DNA from: Eonycteris spelaea
Lineage: Eukaryota > Chordata > Mammalia > Chiroptera > Pteropodidae
Assembly: GCA_003508835.1 (NCBI GenBank)
Contig: PUFA01000066.1
Location: 2,232,001-2,296,000, forward strand
DNA: 64,000 nucleotides
Direction: 5' to 3'
Below the pieces are notes generated by a model that saw nothing but the letters and a program-made list of their open reading frames with translations, was not told where the DNA came from and made no database searches. This document shows, in pieces, positions 44,870 through 56,200 of this stretch. Position 1 is the stretch's first letter; each line of letters opens with the position of its first letter. Both the position numbers and the translations under genes were made by a program.

Positions 44870-47299
44870 TCATATCTCTTCAAAGTTCATCATGTTGTTG
44901 GCCGTGTCAGACCAGGCAGCGTGCTGGGCTCCGTCCATCTCGGAGGCAAGCTCGTTGCTCCTTTCCAGAGTATGATTTATACCCCCAATCACCTCTTTAC
45001 ACTCTGGACATGTGCTCCTCTGCATGGCTCCGCCGCACTCACCAATCACATAGATGTGGCCATTGGGGCACTTGAACCAGTGGCCACGAGGAAGGTTGAT
45101 GGCTTTAATGATCTGTACTCGCTCTTCCTCTGAGATGCCCAAGCCAGAGCATGGAAGGGTGGTTTTCAGGGCTTCCATTTTTTTCTTCACAAGCTGTTCG
45201 TCCTCCTGCGTGAATTTACGTGTTCCCTCAAGGATCTTTCGAACACTGCAGACCTCTTCTGCTATGCGACCACTAAGTCTCCTCTCTGCCAACTTGCAGC
45301 AGCTCAGGAGGTTCAGCAGATATGTGAGTCTCCGGATTTCACTGTGAAGGTCATCCAATTCCTGACTGGTGAAGCTCAAACGCTTCCTGGCTAGCCACTC
45401 ACTGACCTGGTCTAGTCGAGGACTCACACTCATTTGTTCTGAGAAATGCAGCTTTTTCAGGGAATCCCAGAGTCCAGCCAAGTGGTCATAGAAGTTGATG
45501 TAATTTTCAACAAGGCCCAGGTCCTTCATTGACAGATTTTTCTGGGCCAGCTTCTCCTGCAACATCAGGAAGTCTTTAGGAAGCATCTGGAAGAGGAGGC
45601 TCTTCCCCGCCAGCAGGGCCGTAAGTTGTTCCTGGCTGGTTGCAATTTCCCCTGCTGAGCCCTGGATCTTTTCCTTGACGATTTCAATTTCTTCTAGCCG
45701 CTGTTTGATGCTGGCTCCATACCTCAGGTTTTTGCGGATGGGCACCTGGCAGATGGGGCAGACCTTCAACCTGATAGCGACTTCATCATCTTTCTGCTCA
45801 TTCATGTAGCGGTCCAGGGCTTGCACCTCAAAGAAATGGCTGCAGTCTTCTAGCTGCACAAAGCGGGCATCAGGTTCATCCTCAAAGCCAAAGAAGATCT
45901 GGGTGACTTCTTCTCGGTGGCAGACACGGCACTTCTTGGGGCATGGCTCCCCACACAAACCAATGCAGGGGTGGCCACAAGCCAGCAGCTTGGTACAAGG
46001 CACGTAGCATGGGGGTCGGTTGCAAGGCTCAGAGCAGAGTTTGGTGCACTGGTAATGCTGGCAGCGCCAAACACAGAGCTCCACGCAGGGGCTGCACAGT
46101 TCTCCACACTTCTTCTTGCACTGGCTGTGGACACAGCGGTTCTGACAGGTCCGCTGGCAGGAAGGGCACTCGCCGATGCACGGCTCCTGGCACTTGTGTG
46201 AACAGATGAGCAGACGCTTGCAGGGCTTCTGACAGCGCTCATGAAAGCGCCCTTCAAAGCAGCTGTCACAAGAGCCGGGGCAAGGATGCCCGCAGTTTAA
46301 GATGGTGCCACACTTGGTGACACACTTGACTGGTAAGTCATACTTGAGGTCTTCCACATTACCACACTTCACCTGTTGGTTGTGACCACACTTGAGTTTC
46401 ACAGTAACCATTTCTGAACACAACCGCACACAGAGCTCACCACATAGGTTGCTGCATCTGTGCCCACATTTCAGGATCTTGGGGCAAGGCTCTTGGCAGC
46501 AGAAATCTGACTCAGGCATGGAACAAGGGACCTTTTGTTCATGCCTGCACCGAAGAATGATTTTGGGCACCTTCACCTGACAAGGCTGACATTCCTCGAA
46601 GCAAACACGGGGGCACCGATGCCCTTCTTGGCAGATGACCTTCTGGCATGGCTTCATGCACTGGAACTCCTTATGCGAGGAATCATAGGGGTGACAGGCA
46701 CGGGTGCAGACATGCCCACAGCCCAGCCGGAACTCACAGGGTAGGCTGCAGCCTCCTTCGGGCACTTTTTGGAAGTCAGATGCTTTGGATACTAAAGTGT
46801 GTGTATCAGGGTGGTTCTGGCAGCATAGCCGGAGTGTCTGGCCTATTTGATTGTTCTCTCGAAGAGTATGGATGATCTTGCTCCACAAGGGCACCTTGGC
46901 CAGCATCTGCATGTTTCCGATGCAGTACATCCCTTTCTTGGCGCGGGACAAGGCCACACAGATGCGGTTGGGTATCTGGAGAAAACCCACTTTCCCTTCC
47001 TGATTGCTCCGCACTAGTGAGAGAAGGATGATGTCATTCTCCTCTCCTTGGTATTTGTCCACCACGTGGACCTTGACACCAGCAAATGTCTTAGCTGGCA
47101 TGAATTTGCGCAGGCAGAACAGCTGCCCAGTGTAGGTGGTGAGGATGGTGATCTGGGAGGGCAGGTATTCCTGGCACAGGAAATACTTGCACAGCTCCAC
47201 CACAAAGCGAGCCTCATGCTGGTTCTGGTGGCTTTTGCCTTCTTGGATTTCCTGTTCAGGAAAGTTGTGTTCTACAAAGAAAAGGTTAGAAGACACCCC
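44870..47299 (-). CDS. ZNFX1: ZNFX1 last coding exon l: motifs V/VI, NFX1-type zinc fingers, RZ finger
   Basis: About 809 codons without interruption after a CCTTTCCAG acceptor. In order: VSSNLFFVEHNFPEQE; VDKYQGEEND (motif V); VALSRAK (motif VI); then about 330 residues of Cys/His repeats such as ILKCGHRCSNLCGELC and LLICSHKCQEPCIGEC, the NFX1-type zinc-finger array. CPICQVPIRK and a coiled-coil segment follow, then the RZ-type finger RGHWFKCPNGHIYVIGECGG with TCPECKEVIGG. The stop is TGA at 44872-44870 after MNFEEI. Human, as remembered, runs four residues further. Confidence 0.95.
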   Translation of the reverse strand, partial: GVSSNLFFVEHNFPEQEIQEGKSHQNQHEARFVVELCKYFLCQEYLPSQITILTTYTGQLFCLRKFMPAKTFAGVKVHVVDKYQGEENDIILLSLVRSNQEGKVGFLQIPNRICVALSRAKKGMYCIGNMQMLAKVPLWSKIIHTLRENNQIGQTLRLCCQNHPDTHTLVSKASDFQKVPEGGCSLPCEFRLGCGHVCTRACHPYDSSHKEFQCMKPCQKVICQEGHRCPRVCFEECQPCQVKVPKIILRCRHEQKVPCSMPESDFCCQEPCPKILKCGHRCSNLCGELCVRLCSEMVTVKLKCGHNQQVKCGNVEDLKYDLPVKCVTKCGTILNCGHPCPGSCDSCFEGRFHERCQKPCKRLLICSHKCQEPCIGECPSCQRTCQNRCVHSQCKKKCGELCSPCVELCVWRCQHYQCTKLCSEPCNRPPCYVPCTKLLACGHPCIGLCGEPCPKKCRVCHREEVTQIFFGFEDEPDARFVQLEDCSHFFEVQALDRYMNEQKDDEVAIRLKVCPICQVPIRKNLRYGASIKQRLEEIEIVKEKIQGSAGEIATSQEQLTALLAGKSLLFQMLPKDFLMLQEKLAQKNLSMKDLGLVENYINFYDHLAGLWDSLKKLHFSEQMSVSPRLDQVSEWLARKRLSFTSQELDDLHSEIRRLTYLLNLLSCCKLAERRLSGRIAEEVCSVRKILEGTRKFTQEDEQLVKKKMEALKTTLPCSGLGISEEERVQIIKAINLPRGHWFKCPNGHIYVIGECGGAMQRSTCPECKEVIGGINHTLERSNELASEMDGAQHAAWSDTANNMMNFEEI

Positions 47300-50200
47300 C
47301 TGGAAAGGAAAAAAAGTGACATGTTAGAAGGTTCACTCATGGCAGTTTTTTCTACCTTCAGGTGTGCTGGCCACTGACCCTGTTCCAAAAAGGGACCTTA
47401 GAAGGCTTTCTTATATACTCTGTATCACAATCTTTAATTCTGGAGTTAGTCACCATGTGTTTGTTTTGGGGCATTGGCAAATAATAAAGTGAGTAAAGAA
47501 TTTATTTCAGTTTTCAAGATACTTGTCTGATATTAATACTTAAAACAGCCATCCACAATCCAACCATTATAGTCCAGGGAATAAGCATCCGTTATGAGGA
47601 TGACGATGAGAGAACGGCCAAGTTATGAGCACTACTCTACTGTGCTGACTCTGCTTTTCATAATCTCCTTCAATACAATAATGTAATGAGGCAGCAACCA
47701 TTACTCTCAATGTACAGAATAAGACCTTAACACTCCGAATTTGTATATAACTTGCCAAAATATTACACAGATACTAACTGGCTGAGATTCAAAAACCCAG
47801 GTCTATATTCTCAAATTCTATACTACTCCTCCTCTTAATAAGCAGCTTTTGAAAAGGCTGGCTCTACTCCCTTCAGAAAGCTGTTCTTAATTGAGGAAAA
47901 TGCAGCTGCCTGGGTTACTAGAAACAGCAGAGAAAAATCAGGTAGGGCTGACTCACCTTAATCTTCTCATATTTGAGAACGGATGGATGATTCTCCAGAT
48001 CCTGGTATATGTGGGGCGTCAAAAGCCGGGCAATTTCAGGACGCATGCGATGCTGAAACAAGACATGTCATTAGAAACATAGGCAGCGAATAAATGGGCA
48101 GTTTTCTAAACATTAGGTTGCTGGTGGGAAATCTGCGGAGGTAACATTTGAAAATAATAGGGGGAAAAGAGCAGCATAAATAGCCCCTTCATCAACACAA
48201 ACTCAACACAGGCTGATCTTGGGGTACCCTAAAAGAGAAAATAAGTCTGACATCAGAGTCATTTCATTACTAAACCAGTTTTCTTTTTATGAGAACTTTC
48301 TTGAGTCAACTTGCAGGTTCCCAGGAGCCTTCCCCCACACATTCGTAATAACAGAGGCCCAGTTTCTCACCTGGTAATTCAGACGAACAAAGGGAATGTT
48401 TACTTTCACCAGCCGTTCAAAGAGGGACACCTCAAGGTTGAAATTCTTGGCCAGATCATACACGTTAGCACTGGGGCGCAGCTGAGAAGAGAAACATAGC
48501 TGTTGATTCTCCATTGAAAACATATTTTATCCAACCATCCATCTATCCCCCACCCATCAAATGTTTTTCAAGCGCTCTCTATGTGCCAGGCACTGGTATA
48601 GGTGCTGCCCGGCATAAGGAAAAAGAGTAACAAGGGCAAGAAATAAAGATGATGTGAGAGAGTGCCTAGGTGAGCAAGTTCTTCAGATAGTCCTCTCTGA
48701 ACAGTGACATCGGAGTTGATGGCAGCACAGAAGCTGCTGCCAATCATTTGAAAAGCAAGCCATGAGAGGGAACAGGAAGGTCGGGGTGGAAACACAGTGA
48801 GCAAGTAAGATGGCAGTATGAGGTAAAGTCAGAGAAGCAGGCCGAATCTTAAGAATACTGTAAGCCACTTTAAAAAGCTTAATTTTTATTTTACGTGAAA
48901 TGGGAAACCAGAGAGTTTTAAGCTGGGGAGTGACATGATTTGAATTACTTTATTTTTAAAGCCACTTTGCCTCCTTTATAAAGAATAGATTAGAGGCTGG
49001 CAAAAATGAAAGCAGGGGGACAGAGAACATGCTGTCGTAATAGTCCACTTAAAAGGCCACCGTGGATAAAAAAGTAGCAAAGAGAACAGATGAAATGAAC
49101 GATGCCCCCTCAAAAACATACCCCACATCTAAGAGCACCTACTCTTAGACTGAATGTGTGGGGTGAGGGAAAGAGGATCCCAGAAAGCCACTAACAGTCT
49201 CGAGGACTAGTGAAACAGAGAGGCCAGGGTCTTCCTGACTGATTCCTCCTTATCCAGAGAGCAAGCCTATCTTCCAGGGGCTCCTGCCTTACCTGCTGGT
49301 GGTCCCCAATCAGAATGAGGTGCTGGCAAGCCTTGCTCAATGTGGCAATGGTGTGGGCCTCGAGGACTTCAGCCGCCTCTTCCACAATAACAATACGAGG
49401 CTCCACCTTCTGCAGAATCTGGCGGTATTTGGCAGCACCTTGAGTCAAGGGAGAAGAGGCTCCTAAAGAGACGCACTAAAGCCACTGTGCCTCTGGGCTT
49501 CTGGGTCTGGGACAACTGACCCGCACATCCATCCAGGGCTGTGCTGACTACTGAATAAAAGAACAAGTGCTGCTGGATCATCTCCAGAGCATCTTGCCCA
49601 TGTTGGCCATTGCTGAGGTCCCAAATGCAACAGCAAGTGAGTGAATTCATCAGTCGTTCTCTAAGTGTGCTTGCTTACTTTCAATAGCTTTTCATGGTAT
49701 TTTCCTCTAACCTACTGAAGTTGCTTCTCTTTCCTGTCCTAATTTGACAGGAGTTTGGCATCCAGAGTGAATGGCTGGAGCAGGTAAATTTCCCCATGTT
49801 TTCTTACCTGTGGTTGTCATTCCGACGACCTGGGCATCTTTCAAAATGTGCAGGTCTTCCTGGAGTCTCAGCTCAGCCATTCTCTCTGCTGATGTGTGGT
49901 ACTGGCGCTCATAGCTAAGGATCTTTCGGCGGGTGTCAGCCTGGTACATCTGCAGCCATAGCCTAAAGAATGTGAAGAAACAAGCTGAGGAAGCCATGTG
50001 CTCTTCGAGAAGGTGGAAAAACCCCCTTCAGTGTGCCCGGTGTATGGAGTGGAACCTGGACCCCTGAGGAGCTTACAGGCCAGAGAGAGGAAAGAGACCA
50101 GATGTGCAGGGACCCAAAAGTCCAAAATGCCCAAAAAGATATGCAGAGATATGTATACAAGTGGTCAGCAGCCAAAGAAGGGGGTGGGATAAAGAACAGA

Positions 50201-53200
50201 GGTTAAATATTGGGACAGGAATAAGAGATTTCGAAAACTTCAAGAATTTCTCACAAATTCTCCCTGCCCCATTCGGTCTCTGGATGAGTCTCCTCCCCTC
50301 CTCTAATTCTACAGAGTCTTGTTTTACAAGTAAAACAGATCCTGTCACTTATTCTGCTATAAAACCTTCCAATGGCTTTCGATACCCTTCAAATAAAATC
50401 CTCGCTCCTCACTGTAGCCCCATGAGGCCCTGCACACCTCTCCAACCTGAATTTCCATTCCTCTGAGCCACAGCCATGCTAGCTGCCTTCTTTCAATCTT
50501 CTCAAACAGATATGTTCTCTCCCATCTCAAGGCCTTAACCTACTATGGTCCCCGCTATCTCATCCATTCCCTTTCCCCTGCTAGCCTTGTTAATCCCTAC
50601 TCCTCCTTCAGGTCATCCCTCTAATGTCGCTTTCCTGGATACCTCAGATCAGCTCAGATCCCAGGTTAATATTATTAGCACTCCTTGCTCTTTTTCTTCT
50701 TAGTATTTTTATTTGTGGAATTAACTAATTTGTCTCCTTGGATGGACTAAACTCCCTGAGGGTAGAACCAAGTGTCTTCTAACTCATGACTGTGTCCCCA
50801 ACACTCAGCTAAGTAGGGGTGCTCAATCAATCATTAGTTAACATTGTTGTAGGTCTGGGGGTTATGTTCTAGGAACAGAAAAAGAATCCCCTGGGGAAAT
50901 TACATGGGTTGGCTAGAGGGGGTGGGGGTTGGGTACAGTACCTATAAAGCTGCCACCGAGAATTCAGATCCAGCTGCCAAATATCCTGGATTTTATTGGC
51001 CTCAGCCTCGGTCATGGCGTTTAGTTTGCGAAGCTCAACCTTCACTTTCTTCTTCATTTTCTTTTTCTGGTTACGCTGGGTCTGTAGAAATCAATACCAG
51101 CCAGGGTCACCATATGAGCAGAAGTAGGCCCTGTTCCAAGCCTGAGATGGGAGGGTCACAGCACACACACAAAAAGGCTGCCACTTCTTATGCTTATGAA
51201 GTTCTTTAAGTGTCTCACATTCTCTCAACAAACATTCCATTGCGCAATGACTAAGTGAGGGCCTTGGAGCCGGTTTCCCCAGATTCAAAGCTCCACCTAC
51301 TTCTTATTAGTTGTGGAACCTAGAGTTAGTTATTGAACCTCTATGAGCCTCAGCATCCCTTCTATAAATGGGGAATAGTAATAGTGCCTCTTCAGCTGGA
51401 TTGACTGAAAGAGTAAATATACAGAAAGCACTAATGGGATCATGACCTACCCATCATATACAGTAATGTTAAACTGAACTAAGAGATCAGGTTCAAAGCC
51501 ATCAGACGAGTGAAAACTACATCCAAAGTTGTCCTTGAAAGACCCTTACATTAACAGTGAAGTTCAGAAAATGTTATTTTGAGTATCCAGTCCTCTATTG
51601 TCATAGTAATACATGGTAAATTCTGAGGACCACTGGGTTCTACCAAAGGCAGAAGCAGAGAGGAGTCCATATGCAGACATCTAGACATTCATGATTCTGG
51701 CTTTAAGAGAAATATCAAATTCCAGAGTGAATGAAGTATTCCATCTGCCTGTATGGTTTGTTTCATTCCATTTTACTTGAATCCTCTGAAATCTTAACGC
51801 ATGTTCATAGACTCGCTTGTAGATCTAGTTTGTAGTTTCTAGTTTATTAAAAGATAACATCCATGGAAGCACCAAGCACAAAGACCACAAGCGTTTGATT
51901 TGAGCCATGTGCTGTATTTCTCTGAAAAGTTCAAGAGTAGCATCTGGATACCTGCCTTCTATCTAAGTTGGCATTTCTTGCCAAGTCTCCTCTGAAGGGC
52001 TGTATTTTTTATGCTCTTGGGAATCAGACCCATCTTATATAGAGTTTCATCATAAAATAGGTAAATTCAGCTAATTATGAGAATGAGGTGAATATACTGC
52101 AACAGAGTAGGAGGAAAAAAGTGGCTATAATTCTAGTTAGAATAGATGCCCCTAAACCTATTTCAGGAGTCTACCCTCACCCGCCAGGCAGTAATAACTG
52201 AACTTCTGTTTCTCATTCTGTTAAGGTCTTCAGGAGCCATGAGGAAGTGAGTTTACCTCCCACTCTCCTGCAGCTTGTTCCTGTCCAGCTGCTGTCCCAG
52301 GGCCATAGTTGTCTAGCCTCATGGCCAGAAGCACGTTAGCCAATTCCTGAACAGCTCCATTCTCTTTCCTTCCGCCTCCGTGGCCTCACCACCTCTTCCT
52401 CCTCAATCACCCGGTCTGCTTGAATCAGGTCGGCTTCCTCTGCGATCTCAATCAGTGAACCTTCCTCTTCCCCTTCTTCCTCCTCCTCTTCCCCTTCTGC
52501 CTGAGCTAAGAGAGAAAAACACACAGGACAGGGATGGAAACTCTTGAAGCCAAAAGATGGAAGACCGCACCTACAAGAGCTTATAGATGGATGAAGACAT
52601 GCTCAAGGTCTACGTGGTTACCTCTAGGGAGAGACACTGAGAAGAATGAGAAGACAGGTTTCCTTATATACTTTTTTGTCACATTTAAAAAATTATACAA
52701 CTGTCTTTTGAAGGTTTTACTCATGTCAAAAACACAACTACAGAGAAGAGTATACAATGTAAATGTGCAATTTTTTTATTTTTTTATTTTTTAGGCAAGG
52801 CAACCCTTGGTTGACCTCATAGATTGCAAGGTCCCTGTCAGTTTACAATCCCTTAATTTTTACACCTACAGCACCTGGTCTTCCTAGATGGTCTCCTATC
52901 CAAGTACTAACCAGGCCCAACCCTGCTTAGCTTCTAAGATCAGATGGGATCAGGCTTGTTCAGGGTACCATGGCCGTAGGCTAAATGTGCAATTTAAAGG
53001 ATAATAAAAATATATAAAATGAATATCCAATTTAAGAGGCAGAAAATTACCAATTTCTTTGAAGTCCCTGTGAGCACTTCTAATCTGAATTTTATATTAC
53101 TCTTTCCTCCCTTAAAAAAATAACTTAACCAAATATATAACATATATATAACTCTAAACAACAAAGTTTTTAGTCTTGACTTTTTTGAGCTCTATATAAC

Positions 53201-56200
53201 TGGAATCACACTGTATAAACTTTCCTATAACTTACCTTTTTCATTCAGCACGTTTTTGAGGTTCACATGTTGCCATATATCCTATAAGTCATTCCTTTTC
53301 ACTGTTGTACCATATTTCATTATCTGAATAGTCTACAACTGATCTATGCATTGTACAAATTTTGCATTTTGAGTTTTGTTTTCCAGTTATCATAAAGTGA
53401 CTGTGCCAATTAATATCCCCAATAGCAGTATATCACAGTTTCCACTACTCCACTTTCTTATTAATGCAGGGTTATATACAACTTTAAAATTTTTGCCAAT
53501 CTGGTGGGTGCTAATAGTATCTCATTGTGGTTTTAATTCCTCTAGTTTCAAATGAGCACTTTTCATATGTTAATGACCATTAGGATTTCTTATTTTGTGA
53601 TGTACCTGTTAAAAGCCTTTCGTCTATTTTCCTGTTAAGCTACTTGTCTTTTCTGATTACAGCTCTTTACATGTCCTGGGCATTACTTTTAAGTCCTGCT
53701 CTTCTGGTCTTTACCATATTATACCTTAAGATGTGCTTCTAGGTAGACATGCACTTCTTACCTTTATTTTCAGGTCCCGCTGAAGCAACACTTTAGGTGA
53801 AAGAACCGACACCCAGACCCAGCCACTCCAGCATCATGAAATGCTTCCAGCCCTGGAAGCAAACCCATTCACTATCCTGAGGAAGGAAGAATTATAAGTC
53901 ATGGGAAGTCTATGATAGTCAGTGTAAAGGTCTCCTTTCCTGGTTCAAAAGTAATTCCCTTAAAATTTAGAGGCTGCAAATTGGCAACCCTTGGGCAATG
54001 GGATCATTTAACAAGACTTGCACAGACTTTTAAAAATAAAAACTTCCTGCTTCTCTTGACAAAATCAGGAGTTATGGCAGCAACACGCCTGTATTCCTGC
54101 ATAGCAACAAAAGGCTGGAAGTGGGTTACTGCCACCCCTTTTCCAGTTTGCCACAGTCCTCTCTACTTTCCAACGTCTCACATACAGGCTATGTCAGTCA
54201 TTTACAGGACCCGACTGACCCCTTTAGGCTTTTGTGTTTGTAACCCTAGAATTCACCCACCCACTGAGAACAGAGCTAGCATTTCACTGGGTTCCTAGAC
54301 AGCCACTTCACAGAGATTGTGCCAGTTACTTCTCATAATAGCCTTTGAAGGCAGGCATTATTATTATTCTTTATGTGACAGCTGAGGAACCTGAGAATCA
54401 CACTGGCTCAAGATACATAACCAGTCTGCATGACTTAGGTCTGTTACCCCTCAGGCTCTCTGTATGTGCTAGGTTGTCATATTATATCATTTCACTTAAT
54501 AAGCTCTTATAGCACACTTATTAAGAGGTTTATAAATATTGTTTGTCCAAATAATAATCTTGTAAGAATTAAGTTGATCTGTAAGAAACTGCCATTTTTG
54601 CAAGTCAAATTTACAAATATTGGCAATTTCATATGGTTCACCTTAATGTTGTTGTTATCCCCACTTTATAAAAGAGGAAACAGACACAGAAAAATTAAGT
54701 AACCTGGCCAGAGCAAAACCAAGATTCAAACCCAGAAGGCTGGCTCCAGAGTCTTTTCTTGACTAGTATACTCAGCTATCTCTCCTCTAAAAAGGAACTT
54801 TTAACATGATGGCAGATCACCTAACAGCTAATGCTTTGAACTGCTGCTTCTTCTGGAGGCTCCTTCCAAATACTAAAGCAAGAGAGATGTTTGCACCCCT
54901 CAGAATGACCCCCACCTGCATCGGTCCATTCATCAGGCTTTTCCAGTGCTGGGGGGAAATGTACTTCTGCAGGTGCTGCTCCTGTAACACGCCACGCATG
55001 CTGCACTCCAGAGTCTGGGCCCCTTCGTGCAGCTCTTGCTCTGACTCCTTCATCTGTGTCACGATCTGCCAAGAAGAGGTAAAGAAATGATGGGGGATGT
55101 ATAATCATCCCCCAAACTCACTCTCTGTCTTGAGGGAAAATGAAACTCAGACAGAAATAGCAAGACAGGAGAATAAATAAACAGACCAGTCAAAAAACCA
55201 ATTTCCCAAATCACATTACTCTGGTCTTAAGACCAAAGGGTTACTATCTAAAATGTCAGACTCGTACCAATCAGCAAGAAAAAGAAACAACAGAAAAAAG
55301 GCCAAGGAGACCTCTCTATTTTCCTCAGTAATAACTCATAGCTTTGGTTGGGCACAGTGCTGCCTAGCTAAAGATACTGCCCTAGTCAATAAGCTTAAGA
55401 CAAAATGCTGTTTGTGGCTTGAAGGAAGTAGCCTCAAGGTCCTGGATAGGGTTGGGAGGGGGCAATATGACCTTTTTGGTCCTTTTTCCACCTTGGATTA
55501 TGAGGGCAAAGGTCACACCATGGGATGAGCAGAATATAATGTTGGAATGAACCTAGGTCCTTCACAGCTTTTCGGAGCCTCCCGATCCGCCTTGGACTAT
55601 CTACTTATAAAGCCAATGTTATCTTGTTCAGCTCCCCCTTGAGCTATCTAAGATATCCCAAGCTGGGACTTACAGTCATGTAGGCCCTTCGGAGGTGCAT
55701 GGGGAGGTTTCGGCGGAATTCCCGCTTGTTCCTCAGCTCTCTCAGAGTGAACTGCTTCAGGATTTCACTATTGCTCCTTCCACCTACCCGCACGATGCTG
55801 GCCTTGTGACACTTGTAGATGCCTGTGGAATGAAGTGGAGTACAGCAGAGTTGAGAGGAGCTATGCTGGATTCTCTCAGGTAAGAGCTGTACGTGTTTGG
55901 GGTATTGTCTAAGTTGGTCCCTTAGGGAACAAACTGATGCTTACAGAAAATTTACCTCATTAATGAGCCCCAGAGATGATGTGACCTGTAGAGCAGTAAA
56001 ATATCATGCTTAAGAGTACAGGCTTTAAAATCAGACAATTAGGGACCCAACTTACTGACTCTATAACTTATTGCTAAGTAACCTAGGGCAAATTCTTGAG
56101 CCTGTTTCTTCATCTGTGATTTGAAGACAGTAATACTTTCCTTATAGGGCTCGGGACTGTATAAACCAGAATATCTTTATAGCTCCTAGGTAGGGCCTGG

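Noticed and set aside
45917..46209. Open frames antisense and out of frame within the ZNFX1 zinc-finger exon
   Set aside because: Shadows of the Cys-rich coding sequence; no independent signals.
52800..52981. Functional 5S rRNA gene
   Set aside because: Many substitutions, a non-5S 3' body, A-rich tail and target-site duplication show it is a SINE.
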